Shown here: piece by piece, positions 34,801-44,000 of the stretch | How positions within the stretch are numbered: position 1 is the first letter of the stretch | Layout of the letters: each line of letters begins with the position of its first letter | Source: CAYZTD01 sp964638155 | GTDB lineage: Archaea; Thermoplasmatota; E2; DHVEG-1 | Assembly (NCBI GenBank): GCA_964638155.1 | Contig: CAZWYI010000009.1 | Span: forward strand, 1 to 64,000 | Reading direction: 5' to 3' | DNA length: 64,000 bases | Notes under the pieces: model-generated | What the model saw: the letters and a program-made list of their open reading frames with translations, nothing else | What the model was told of the DNA's origin: nothing | Databases searched by the model: none | Translations under genes and position numbers: made by a program

Positions 34801-35164
34801 TTCTTATGTATCTGATTTTTCAAATATCCATAAAAATAATCATGATCTAATGTTAAAGGTTACAATGATCAGAGAGGGGGATATAGTACTTGGCAGTGGG
34901 CCTGGAACCTATAAACTCAAATATGAGCCAAATAGTCTGTTTATTAGAAACAGTTTTGATCCAAATGTCTATAATTTAAAAATAAAAATAAATGGAGATA
35001 ACTCAGATACTTGGTCTGATTACTTTACTAGTCCTATCAGAAAGTATAAGTTTGAAAAACAAGCTGATACATATGATGAGACACTTATTTATAAAAAAGG
35101 TAAATCCACGCGTTTAACGTTTACAAGTGTAATGATGGAAATTCAAATTGATTCAATAACATAA
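31841..35164 (+). CDS. Pilin-like surface protein carrying three tandem Hint domains
   Basis: A 1107-residue protein. The N-terminus is pilin-like (NHAVTSVISYIL...) with a helix at residues 10-37, followed by a conserved beta segment to residue 142. Hint domains occupy residues 143-274, 337-485 and 489-635. All begin with Cys (CFLAGT, CFPPGT, CLMPET) and have block-B TxxH (TPNHYFY, TCDHPLY, TANHPFY). They end LVKSD, LAHN-T and ITHN-S, so the first has lost the His-Asn and the others keep the splicing-competent end. Each is only 130-150 residues, so no endonuclease is present. A Thr/Ser-rich linker, an FN3-like domain, a PKD domain and a C-terminal domain shared with the next protein follow. 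The product is probably exported by the upstream ATPases and may splice or cleave itself. Confidence 0.88.
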   Translation: MIEIKIPKNHAVTSVISYILIFMLISTSMATIFLYAVPEIERRKSQSEVESSAREFISFYNDILNSKSLVGETSFTKNLDVNEGYVSIDSQSNRFITMYSFDEDYDFNVSDLGVDDGNDKDITINMSKGELDSVKFFWCNNTCFLAGTKISMADGSYKNIEDIKSGDIVLSYNLNKKEFVESRVEKLLLFNEDRMDEYYLEINDNICVTPNHYFYVNNKWIRADQIKMGDLILNHHLKGIKVDSIEKVYSKSVTYDLKLESYNTYFSETFLVKSDVESNIVSFTKTKKENNDFFPTFFNMFFDIYCSNFINTYKPEKVEKKTVPHAEEKIEPVGFTCFPPGTMITMADGSSKRIEEVKAGDKVLSYDILNKKYVVETAIDIEEPIREGVYDINEGLVSPTCDHPLYVRKPDGREGWAAVDPIYCMKVHPFLNDILPLEIGDRLFTIDGKWIKIRSIDFRKGPIKVYTLDVRGTNNFFANETLAHNTCICLMPETPINMADGTYKLIKEIGIGDLVKVFDEKTKQIKTAEVKKTQCVWHENVYEIYIDNGRMLRATANHPFYTKGKSWATISGEDELGVGAGKLCVGDYLYQLNEDDSLGWVEVVDIIPFPGRYRTYNFVDMDYKTFIANDIITHNSPEPTIEPTFTTTTTFTTTSTSTSTSTTISTTSSTSTITTTSTSTSTTTSTYIPVISNPVPYDDDYDVNIEPTTPLSVDVYDGDGESLDVDFYNNENHIPIDSKTVSGSGSAEINWDNLDFYTTYSWYVNVSDGHVTVKGGPWTFETEKNTNDPPYGLGISPKISYDKYYNNTEYFFRVSGSDYEGDKLDFNISWGDGTYSVWNESDIFVSSSKEYSHIWSEPGVYDIRVKSRDDNSTDSKISPWSDLFSVNVLSYDISPFDKLSTKTQNEENTLQENPWSIDADYDLNDTVCINLYNDDFPENCGDFVKGKIPFGQIWIFDLGKIEHASYGSDAYKTIFENGGIIKANNYGSYVSDFSNIHKNNHDLMLKVTMIREGDIVLGSGPGTYKLKYEPNSLFIRNSFDPNVYNLKIKINGDNSDTWSDYFTSPIRKYKFEKQADTYDETLIYKKGKSTRLTFTSVMMEIQIDSIT
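32267..33745 (+). other. Array of three Hint (intein-like) domains
   Basis: Hint 1 is 32267-32662 (degenerate C-terminal end), Hint 2 is 32849-33295 (ends HN, next residue Thr), and Hint 3 is 33305-33745 (ends HN, next residue Ser). Hints 2 and 3 are separated by only three residues (Thr-Cys-Ile). Bases 32279-32356 match 42364-42441 in the other Hint gene with one mismatch. Confidence 0.88.
33769..33900 (+). repeat. Thr/Ser codon-rich linker repeat
   Basis: About 130 bp of irregular ACT/ACA/TCT/TCA codons encode a Thr-Ser-Thr linker between the last Hint and the FN3-like domain. It is a probable O-glycosylated stalk. Confidence 0.8.
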
Positions 35165-35231
35165 GATAAATGCTAAAATGCACTCTAAATAATAAAATAG
35201 TTTGAATTAGGGTAGTTTGAGGAGAGAATAT

Positions 35232-38072
35232 ATGTTAAAGTTAGATAGATATGGTGTAAGTTCTGTTGTATCTGTAATTTTAGTAGTTGGCATAGTCGTA
35301 AGTAGCTCAGCTGTAATTCTTGCATGGGGTTTACCATATATAGAAGAAAACAAAATGAACAATCAATTAGAAAATTCAAAAGCTAGTTTTGAAATAATGG
35401 ATAACACTATTTCTAATCTTATTGTTGATGGTGTAGGTTCAATAGGAAACGGTGGTTTCTCTTCAATTGAGGATAAAAGTAATATTAATGTCGATTCAAA
35501 AGGTGGTAAACTTATAATCAAATATAATTTCAATGAATCATACGATTTTGAGATAGATGGTTTAGGTGATGAAAAAGATCGTTTTAATATAAAAATGAAA
35601 AATCAAGTTGTAAATAATTGGCATAAAAATGACTGGGAGTATAGAAGAAAGATTGTTATAGATAAAGATAAGGTTGATGGTAATTTTAATGATTTTCCTG
35701 TTATGATTCGGTGTTTAGATATTCAGGCATACCAGGCAGATGGTGGAGATATTTTATTTACAGATGAAAGTGGGAATGAACTTAATCATGAAATTGAATA
35801 TTATAACAAAGATGATCAAGATCTTTATGCATGGGTAAGTGCTGATTTAAGTGCTGATACTGACACTATTTTATATATGTATTATTATAATCCCTTACTT
35901 GATCCAAATGTTAATAAATGGAACATTGAAGATACATGGGATAATAATTTTGTCATGGTTCAACATTTAAATGAATCTATAGGCACACACTTTGATTCAA
36001 CAAATAATAATTATGATGGAACTGCTAGCGTTTCGAATCAAGATGCGGAATCTATTGATGGAGCAGATGCTTTTGATAGTAGTAATAATGATAATGTAAT
36101 TGTTAGTCCAACTAATACAGGTATTACAACAGGAAATTTCACTGTAAGTTTTTGGATGAAACCTAGATCTGCAAATTCTAGGTCAATTCCTTTTAGTTTT
36201 GGTTCAAATAGTGACAACAGATGCGTTTATTATGAATGGGCAGATGGTGATCAAAAGATCAAACAGGGATGGTGGGGTGATAATGGTGTTACAAGTAGTT
36301 CATCTCTTGGTTTGAACACCTGGCATTTTGTTACAGGATCTTATAACGAGGATGATGATAAAAGTGAACTCTATATTAACGGATCTTTTGTAAGTAATAG
36401 TAACTATGCAAATTCCGATTTAGGAAATGATCATATATCTATAGGATACATTGACGGAGGAGGTAGTTATTTTGATGGTATTCTTGATGAGGTACGAATT
36501 TCGAATGTTGACAGAGGTGCAAATTGGATTAACACTAGTTTTAACTCCATGCGTTTTGGTCAATTTTATACTTTTGAAGAAGCTGTTAGAAGAGAAGGTT
36601 ATCTTTTGTTAAAAACTTCAGATATCTATAGGCTAGATCCTGAAGCTGAAGTCGAAAAAACAGATAGCTATACAAGCTATAGGGAAATATATGAGTGGAA
36701 TAAATGTGCTCAAGAGTTTACTGTACCATCTTTTGGGGGTGGTACTGGTACAGCTAATCTGGTCAATATATCTTTATATTTGTCAAAGACGGGAAAGATA
36801 GATTCAGAATTACAGGTGAGCATATTTAAAGATGTCGATGCAGATGACTTTCCTGATGATGAGGTATTGGGGTCACAAGTAAAAATAAATCCAAATAATC
36901 TTTCCTATGAATACGAGTGGTATGACATCGGGTTTTCATCTCCAATTTCTCTTAATGAAGGTAATAATTATTTTATAAGATTAAATACCAGCGGAGGAGA
37001 TTATGCAAATTTTTATAGATGGCAGATGCATAATAAACCTGGTTTCTTTGAAGGTGATATTAACGCTTCTGAATATTGCCAAATCACATCACCATCTACA
37101 TGGAAATACATTGAAAATATGAATTTTAGCTATAGAACTATTTTTAATGATAATCTTCCACCTAGTATTAGCTATAATGGTAATAATAATTTTTATACAG
37201 GTATAAACTATACTTTCAATCTGTCTACAATAGATTCAGAAGGAGATTCAAAGAGCATATATATTGACTGGGGAGATGGTTCATTTACAAAATGGCAGGA
37301 TTTATCAAGTGATCCTTATCATTTATGGGTTGAACCAGGTACCTATGACGTATCTTTTACAGTGAAGGACGAATATGCAAATATAAATGAGACAGATTAT
37401 TCTGTAGAATTTAATATTATAGAAAGAGTAAAAATTCCCTTGGATTTAAAATATTCTAATGATCCAATTGAAGGGAGTATTACACATAATTCAAATGGGA
37501 TAGATGAGATAAAAACTGAGAATGGTGATGATCTAACAGGATCTCTACTGATAGATTTATTCACATATTCATCATCAGTTCCTATAGCAAGAATATGGGT
37601 ATTTGATCTAGGATGTATCTCACATGAAGCACATTACAGTACGGGCAATATAAAAACCTATTTAGAAAATGGTGCTGTTATCACAAAAAAAGATGATGAT
37701 GAGCGGTTAATTAATGATCCCTGTTTTTATGTTACAGATAATGCAATTGCTTTTAGAGTAATCCAGATAAAAGAGGACAGTATAAGTAGTGCCTCAGGAT
37801 CATCTAACTTCAATGCAAAACTAAAAATATTAAATAACCTTCGTAGGGAAGAGCCAACGAAGTATCTAGACTATTATTATGAATCCTATATTCATAATTT
37901 AAGTTTGAGTTTTTATGGTAAAAATTCTGATGTATGGGTTGATTACTTCCAAAATGTCCATAATTTTAGCTATAGCTCAAATTATCCAAATACTGTTATA
38001 TATCCTGATAACGGTAAAAAATTAATTCTTGATAGTTCTGTTGTAAAGGCAGATATAAATTTTGGAGGGTGA
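35232..38072 (+). CDS. Pilin-like protein with DUF2341, LamG-like and PKD domains
   Basis: 946 residues from ATG 35232, with GGAG 8 bases upstream. The N-terminal pilin segment (RYGVSSVVSVILVVGIVVS) is followed by the same beta segment as in the Hint-bearing pilin (YNFNESYDFEIDGLGDE). A DUF2341 domain (WEYRRKIVIDKDKVDGNFND), a LamG/concanavalin-like domain (GNFTVSFWMKPRSANSR...), another beta domain, a PKD domain (IYIDWGDGSFTKWQD) and a C-terminal module (ARIWVFDLGCISHEAHYS) matching the Hint-bearing pilin complete it. It is a Hint-free paralogue of that scaffold and probably a sugar-binding tip or major structural subunit of the surface appendage. Confidence 0.82.
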   Translation: MLKLDRYGVSSVVSVILVVGIVVSSSAVILAWGLPYIEENKMNNQLENSKASFEIMDNTISNLIVDGVGSIGNGGFSSIEDKSNINVDSKGGKLIIKYNFNESYDFEIDGLGDEKDRFNIKMKNQVVNNWHKNDWEYRRKIVIDKDKVDGNFNDFPVMIRCLDIQAYQADGGDILFTDESGNELNHEIEYYNKDDQDLYAWVSADLSADTDTILYMYYYNPLLDPNVNKWNIEDTWDNNFVMVQHLNESIGTHFDSTNNNYDGTASVSNQDAESIDGADAFDSSNNDNVIVSPTNTGITTGNFTVSFWMKPRSANSRSIPFSFGSNSDNRCVYYEWADGDQKIKQGWWGDNGVTSSSSLGLNTWHFVTGSYNEDDDKSELYINGSFVSNSNYANSDLGNDHISIGYIDGGGSYFDGILDEVRISNVDRGANWINTSFNSMRFGQFYTFEEAVRREGYLLLKTSDIYRLDPEAEVEKTDSYTSYREIYEWNKCAQEFTVPSFGGGTGTANLVNISLYLSKTGKIDSELQVSIFKDVDADDFPDDEVLGSQVKINPNNLSYEYEWYDIGFSSPISLNEGNNYFIRLNTSGGDYANFYRWQMHNKPGFFEGDINASEYCQITSPSTWKYIENMNFSYRTIFNDNLPPSISYNGNNNFYTGINYTFNLSTIDSEGDSKSIYIDWGDGSFTKWQDLSSDPYHLWVEPGTYDVSFTVKDEYANINETDYSVEFNIIERVKIPLDLKYSNDPIEGSITHNSNGIDEIKTENGDDLTGSLLIDLFTYSSSVPIARIWVFDLGCISHEAHYSTGNIKTYLENGAVITKKDDDERLINDPCFYVTDNAIAFRVIQIKEDSISSASGSSNFNAKLKILNNLRREEPTKYLDYYYESYIHNLSLSFYGKNSDVWVDYFQNVHNFSYSSNYPNTVIYPDNGKKLILDSSVVKADINFGG

Positions 38073-38078
38073 AAACTT

Positions 38079-40004
38079 TTGAGAAACTGTTTTTTTAAAA
38101 ACAATTATGCTGTTTCGCAAGTTGTAGGATATATCTTTTCTTTATCTTTAATTGGTATAGTTGTTACAAGTTCTATTGTTTTAACAAATGACTATTTAGA
38201 TAGAAATATCAAAAGTGCTGCTGAAATATATGCTGAAAATCTAGCAGGGCAAATTGCTGAATCTATAATAGAAGTTGGTTTAATTAAAAATCAGTTTCCA
38301 AATGCTAACTATTCCACGTCCATAGATTTGCCTTCGACGTTGATGGACAGATATAACTATTTAGTTGATATATCAGGCTCTTATGTTTATATAAATACTA
38401 CCGATGGTGGTTTAAGTGTTAAAAAACCATTGTATAATCTTTCAAAAAAGATTTACATGGATGTCTCTGGTTCAGTATATGGTAGTGAAGGAAAAATTAA
38501 AATTTTTTGTAATGAATCTGAATATATCTACAGAATTGATTTTTGTAATAAAACATCTATTGGTGCAGATGGATATATTCGTGTAACTGAGGATTGTGAT
38601 GATGGTTCTACACCTGGTTGGCATGAGAATGGTAGGAAATATAGAATTCCAATAAAAATTACTATCCCTGATAGTATGCCTTCTCTATCAAACTATCAGG
38701 TTTTAATACAACTAAATGATAAGAATTTTGTTCATTCGCTTGCTAATTCGAATGGTTCTGATTTAAGATTTATTAATGATACCGGCCAACACTTAAGCTA
38801 CTGGATTGAAAATTGGTATTCAGATGAGACTCATACTTCAAGAATTTGGTTGAATGTTACACATATACCTCAAGACACTGGTACTGCTGTTTATATGTAC
38901 TTTGGTAATTCTAGTGCTAATTATCCTTTTGAATATGGAGGAGAAAAAACCTTTGTTTTTTTTGAAGATTTTAATGATGAATTTTTAGATAAAAATAAAT
39001 TTAAAGTCTACGGTGAGGTGTCTATTGTCAATGGTACTCTCTGTTTGAATAATGAGTCATCTGTATCTGTAAGACGATCTGAGGATATTCTTGATTTTGA
39101 AAATAATCCATATATCATTGAAACAAAGGCAAAGGCTGTAGGTGAAAATTACCGCGAAGCAAGTATGTTTGCTAAAAGCGATGGTACTTTACCTCCATAT
39201 GAATCTGGTACGCTTTTTACCTCTGGAAGTTTTTCTAATATTAGAAAAAACCTTGCACTTATAAATAATAGAATAAGTTCTGAGCCGGTTGCAAATTCCA
39301 CACTTGAAATGAAAGATTCCATTTGGTATAGACTAAGTCATATCATTAATTACTCTGCTGATTTTGTTGCTAGATATAAATATTCTACTTTTTCAGTTGA
39401 GGATTGCGTAGGTTCAGATACATTTCTATCATCTAATGGTTACTTTGGTTTGTGTATATCAGAGGAGAAAGATGCCAAAAGTTATTTTGACTGGTTATAT
39501 GTTAGAAAGTTTGCTGAGAAGACAGGTACTCTTTCAGAGGTTACAGTTGAAAATATTCGGCCTACTGCAAAAATATATGGTATTGAATCCAAAGATTATT
39601 TCGAATGGGATGATACTTCTAACTTGGAGGCGGTTTTTAGAGATGATTCAAAAATATCTGGTGATTTCATACGTACTACTGATGGTAGTTCTGAAGTTTT
39701 TAAAATTAAAGGATTAGATACTACTGAAAAGTATAGTCTTACTTTTACTGTTGGCGATAAAAAAGGTTCATCTGATCCAAATTTTCTTGTTGATAATATG
39801 CAAATTAGCGTGGAAGGTAATTCTCTTCCAGAGATTAATTGTGAAACAGAGAAACCATATAAAACTGTGTGGACAAACGATGTTTCAGTATCTGGTGATT
39901 TAGAAATTGAATTTAAAGACTTAGATTCTTCAAATGAATATTGGGCTATTTGTGCATTAACTCTTGAAAAAGGAAGAAGAAAAATTAAAATAGAGGGGAG
40001 CTAA
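38079..40004 (+). CDS. Pilin-like protein with DUF2341 and beta-sandwich domains
   Basis: A 641-residue protein starting at TTG 38079 (GGAGGGTG about 8 bases upstream). The N-terminal pilin helix is 'NYAVSQVVGYIFSLSLIGIV'. A short pilin beta region follows, then a DUF2341 domain (KYRIPIKITIPDSMPSLSNY ... YFGNSSANYPF), a LamG-like region (FFEDFNDEFLDKNKFKVYGE) and a C-terminal beta-sandwich (AVFRDDSKISGDFIRTTDG). It is part of the pilus operon, 6 bases after the previous stop and 3 before the next start. Likely an exported pilus-associated carbohydrate-binding protein. Confidence 0.8.
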   Translation: MRNCFFKNNYAVSQVVGYIFSLSLIGIVVTSSIVLTNDYLDRNIKSAAEIYAENLAGQIAESIIEVGLIKNQFPNANYSTSIDLPSTLMDRYNYLVDISGSYVYINTTDGGLSVKKPLYNLSKKIYMDVSGSVYGSEGKIKIFCNESEYIYRIDFCNKTSIGADGYIRVTEDCDDGSTPGWHENGRKYRIPIKITIPDSMPSLSNYQVLIQLNDKNFVHSLANSNGSDLRFINDTGQHLSYWIENWYSDETHTSRIWLNVTHIPQDTGTAVYMYFGNSSANYPFEYGGEKTFVFFEDFNDEFLDKNKFKVYGEVSIVNGTLCLNNESSVSVRRSEDILDFENNPYIIETKAKAVGENYREASMFAKSDGTLPPYESGTLFTSGSFSNIRKNLALINNRISSEPVANSTLEMKDSIWYRLSHIINYSADFVARYKYSTFSVEDCVGSDTFLSSNGYFGLCISEEKDAKSYFDWLYVRKFAEKTGTLSEVTVENIRPTAKIYGIESKDYFEWDDTSNLEAVFRDDSKISGDFIRTTDGSSEVFKIKGLDTTEKYSLTFTVGDKKGSSDPNFLVDNMQISVEGNSLPEINCETEKPYKTVWTNDVSVSGDLEIEFKDLDSSNEYWAICALTLEKGRRKIKIEGS

Positions 40005-40007
40005 AAA

Positions 40008-40502
40008 ATGAGAGAAGATAATAATAACGGACAAATGCAGCTTTTGGAAGTAATTTTAGTAGCTGGAATGGTTCTTATATCTTTATTTTTTGTAAGAAGT
40101 CTTAATATCTCACTTCAAACTAGCACAGTTGAAAGAGAAAATAAATTAGAACAAATCGGCGATAGTATATTAGAAAGCCTAGCTTCCAGAGATTCTTCAA
40201 ATGGGGATTATAGTGAACTTGGCTATTATATAAAATATTTTCTTGAAACAGGGAGATTTAAGTGGGATTTTGAGGATTATATAGAATTATCATTACCCTC
40301 TGATAGTTTGTATACAATTTATATTGTTAATATGACTAATTTTTCTTTTAATCCACATAGTGGTATAGATAATCATCTAGAATATATCTATTCGCCTGAT
40401 TATTGGATAGTTGAAGAGGCATGTTCTTCAAGAATTGTTGTAGTAGATGGTTTTGTCTATGAAATCTATCTAGGCTTATGGTTTAATATTGGAGGGGCAT
40501 AA
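40008..40502 (+). CDS. Compact pilin-like protein with class III signal
   Basis: A 164-residue protein. 'MREDNNNG' then 'QMQLLEVILVAGMVLISLFF' is a class III (prepilin) signal with cleavage expected between Gly and Gln, followed by the hydrophobic assembly helix. The remainder is a beta-rich head without inserted domains. It probably is a minor or core pilin. It lies between two other pilin genes with 3- and 6-base gaps. Confidence 0.75.
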   Translation: MREDNNNGQMQLLEVILVAGMVLISLFFVRSLNISLQTSTVERENKLEQIGDSILESLASRDSSNGDYSELGYYIKYFLETGRFKWDFEDYIELSLPSDSLYTIYIVNMTNFSFNPHSGIDNHLEYIYSPDYWIVEEACSSRIVVVDGFVYEIYLGLWFNIGGA

Positions 40503-40508
40503 ATTATT

Positions 40509-40964
40509 ATGAAAATAAAATCTTTAATAAAGAGGAATTTAGATAATAATTCTGGTCAGCTTTTTTTAATGGGTGGTGTGATTATTACACTACTTATTAT
40601 TGGTCTTGCAGTTGTATCTACAAGTTTATCTGAGGTTACAACTGAATATAAAAAAGAAAATTATCTCCGGGATGAATATGTTAATATTAGAAACGAGTTT
40701 GGTGTAGCTCTTCAGGATAGAATCGAGAGTAAATTTAATTATGTTTTCCTTGGAAATGACCAAATAATTCAGACTTATTTTGAAAAAATTCGAGATGAGT
40801 TTGTTTTTGTTGAAAAGTTGCATGGCTATAATTTTAATGCAGAGTATGTTGATTGTTTTTACACCACAGGTGATAAAGTTGAATCGGTTTCTATCAAACT
40901 TATATTGAGTAATGGGGAAGACTCTGTTTCTGAGATTGTAAATTATGATATATCAGGTGTTTAA
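40509..40964 (+). CDS. Compact pilin-like protein with class III signal
   Basis: A 151-residue protein. 'RNLDNNSG' then 'QLFLMGGVIITLLIIGLAVV' gives the G-Q prepilin cleavage site and assembly helix. The globular head has a single cysteine (VDCFYTTGD). It ends the pilus operon proper; a 127-bp gap with its own promoter follows before the five-Hint gene. No prepilin peptidase lies in the window. Confidence 0.75.
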   Translation: MKIKSLIKRNLDNNSGQLFLMGGVIITLLIIGLAVVSTSLSEVTTEYKKENYLRDEYVNIRNEFGVALQDRIESKFNYVFLGNDQIIQTYFEKIRDEFVFVEKLHGYNFNAEYVDCFYTTGDKVESVSIKLILSNGEDSVSEIVNYDISGV

Positions 40965-41050
40965 ATTATGTCATTAAGGTTAAATTACACAATAGGTTTA
41001 AGTAGTAGTGTTTACAAGATATTACATGCACATCTGTAATTAAGATAAAT

Positions 41051-41091
41051 TATAAAAATAAGAAATAATATATATAAAAGGTGGTATTAAA
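41051..41091 (+). promoter_or_regulatory. Promoter and Shine-Dalgarno of the five-Hint gene
   Basis: A TATA-like TATAAAAATA (41051-41060) lies about 40 bases before the ATG and would start RNA near 41085 or a little earlier. AGGTGG (41079-41084) is spaced 7 bases from ATG 41092. A second AT-rich box (41068-41077) overlaps. Confidence 0.5.
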
Positions 41092-44000
41092 ATGACTTTG
41101 AGAAAAATAATAAAAGATAGAAGAGCTGTTAGTAACCAGCTAATTATTCCAGCAAGTGTCGGTATTTTTATATTAATAATCCTTGCAGCGTTAACAAACA
41201 CGGTAACCATGAATCATTTGGAAGAACCAGTCGTTGAAAAAAAATTAATTGATCAGGAAAATCAGAAAATAATGAATTTTTTAACAGATCAAGGAGTTTC
41301 TTCAGATGGAAGTGATCAATGGTATGCAGATATACTAAAAGTAATTCCAAGCGAACCAGAAAGTGTTGGTTTAAAAATGAATTCAGATGATTTATCATTT
41401 GATATAGCTGAATTAACAGACAGTGAAACTCAACATATAAACCAAGCACCATATGCCCCGTCTAATCCATTTCCAGCTGATAATGAGGGTTCTGCTTCAA
41501 CTGACTCAGTTCTGATGTGGGATTGTGATGATCCAGATATTGAAGATTTTGGAGATGCAATAACTTATACAATTTATATTGGTGAAAATAACCTTCCATC
41601 TTCTCCTACTGCATCGGATTTTACAACAGCTGAATATGATTTCACACTTGAGGAAGGTAAAACATATAAGTGGAAAGTTGTAGCAAAAGATAGTTGCGGC
41701 TTGGAAACAGAAGGCCCGGTATGGACTTTTTCAACTACTGCTCCTCCAGCCAATAATGATCCTGAACTTTCACCATTATCAAATGATGAAATAGGTAGAA
41801 ATATAGATGGTACCTACACATTTAGCGCTACAGATGATGATGGAGATAATGTTAGAATTAGGGTCAATTGGGGAGATGGAACAGAAAGTGATTCTGGTTG
41901 GATAGCTGAAGGTTCAAATTATCAAGTTACAAATAAATGGCTCTCAGAAGACCTTTTTAATGTTCAAGTTAGTGTAACAGATGCCAATTCAGCAAGAGAC
42001 TCAGGTGATTTTGATGTAAATGTTGTTAATAATCCTCCTAACATTGGTGGCATACATGCTCCCCCTGAGTTAGGTGTATACCAAGAATATGATAGTTTTG
42101 CATCATGGGCACTTGATCCCAACGAAGACCAGGTCAGATTTAGATTTAATTGGGGAGATTCAACAGGTAGTAGTTGGTGTGATTATGTAGATTCCGAAGA
42201 ATGGAGTTATCCTTTTTCACATAGTTGGAGTTCGACTGGTACTTATACTATTACAGTTTTCTCAGAAGATGAATATGGTAGGCAAGATACTGATACTACT
42301 AGTATTTCAATAACTACGGATGATAACGATAGACTTCCCCAACAACCTTGTTGTTTTCCTGCTGGAACAAAAATATCTATGGCAGATGGTAGTTATAAAA
42401 ATATTGAAAATATCAAAAGCGGAGATATTGTTTTATCTTATGATTTAGAAAAAGATAGATATGTTACAGCTAGTGTCTCAAACAAAATAATCAGGGAACG
42501 CGAAGCTGTTTATGATATAAACGATGGACTTTTGAGTCCAACTAATGATCATCCTTTATATGTCCGTAAATCTGATGGTAGACTAGGTTGGGCTGCAGTT
42601 GATCCAACAAAGTCTAAAGTTGCCTACAAAAATAGAGATTGTATGTCATTGGAATTAGGTGACAAGATTTTTAATGGTGCTGAATGGATTAATGTAGAAT
42701 TAATTGAATGTAAACCTGGATTGATTACTACTTATACTTTTACTGTCTCTAAATATCATGTTTATTTCGCAAATGGGATACTTGTAAGTAATACAGTAGA
42801 TTGTGATCCAAATATTTGGGAGGATGATGAGTGTTTTGTAGCTGGAACTTTAATTTCTATGTCAGATGGTAGTTATAAGCCTATTGAAACTATTGTTGTC
42901 GGAGATACTGTTTTGAGTTATAATTTTGATAAAGATGTTTTGGAAGGAAAAAAAGTTATTAAAACAATATCTCCTTATCATGACGATATTGTTGAATTTG
43001 TTTTCTCTAATAGTGTTTTTTCAAGACATACTTTTGATCATCCATATTATGTTTTAGGTAAAGGTTGGTCTTCTTTCAGACCAAGTTGGACTAAACGAAG
43101 ATATAATATTGATACTGAGAAAATAGAAATAGGCGATATAGTTTTTACTGATAAGGGTGAAAAAGTTCAACTTGTTGAAATAAATACCCTAAATATGGGG
43201 TTAACAAAGACTTATAATTTCTATGTTGAGGAGAACCATAATTATTATGCTGACGGAATCCTAGTTCACAATAAAGATGACGAGGGAAATGCTTGGAGTT
43301 GTTTTCCTTCTGGTACTATGATTTCTATGGCTGATGGTAGCTATAAAGCTATAGAAAATGTGGATATTGGCGATAGCGTCTTAAGTTATGATTTTGGACG
43401 TGGTCGTAATATTGCTGCTAATGTTTTAGAACTTGAGGCTCCTATTAGAGATCATATGTGTAGATTGATTTTTGATGATGGTTCTGATTTGGAATTAACT
43501 GAAGAACATCCGGTGTATACTAGGGATGGTTGGAAATCTATCGATCCAACTTCAACTTTAGAGGAGAATCCTAATTTAAATGTTGGTAAGTTGATTATTG
43601 GTGATAGCGTATTATTCTCTGATTCTGAATATCAGGAGATAGTAAATATTGAAAGATGGGAGGAAATTATTCAAACTTATAATTTAAAATCTGTTGAGGG
43701 GTATCATAACTTTTATGCTGACGGAATCCTAGTTCATAATAAAGATGCCGATGAAGATACCCGATGCTGTTTTCCAGCTGGGACATTAATCACTTTGTCT
43801 AATAATAACACAGTTCCAATTGAAAAAATTAGGCGAGGACACAGGGTTTTATCCTATGATTTTGAAAAAGGAAACTTAGTTTCATCTAAAGTAAAATCTA
43901 CATTAATGCCTGTTAGAGAAGGAGTGTACGATATAAATGACGGTCTTCTAAGTCCAACCTGCGATCATCCACTTTATGTTTATAAACCCGATATTGAGTA

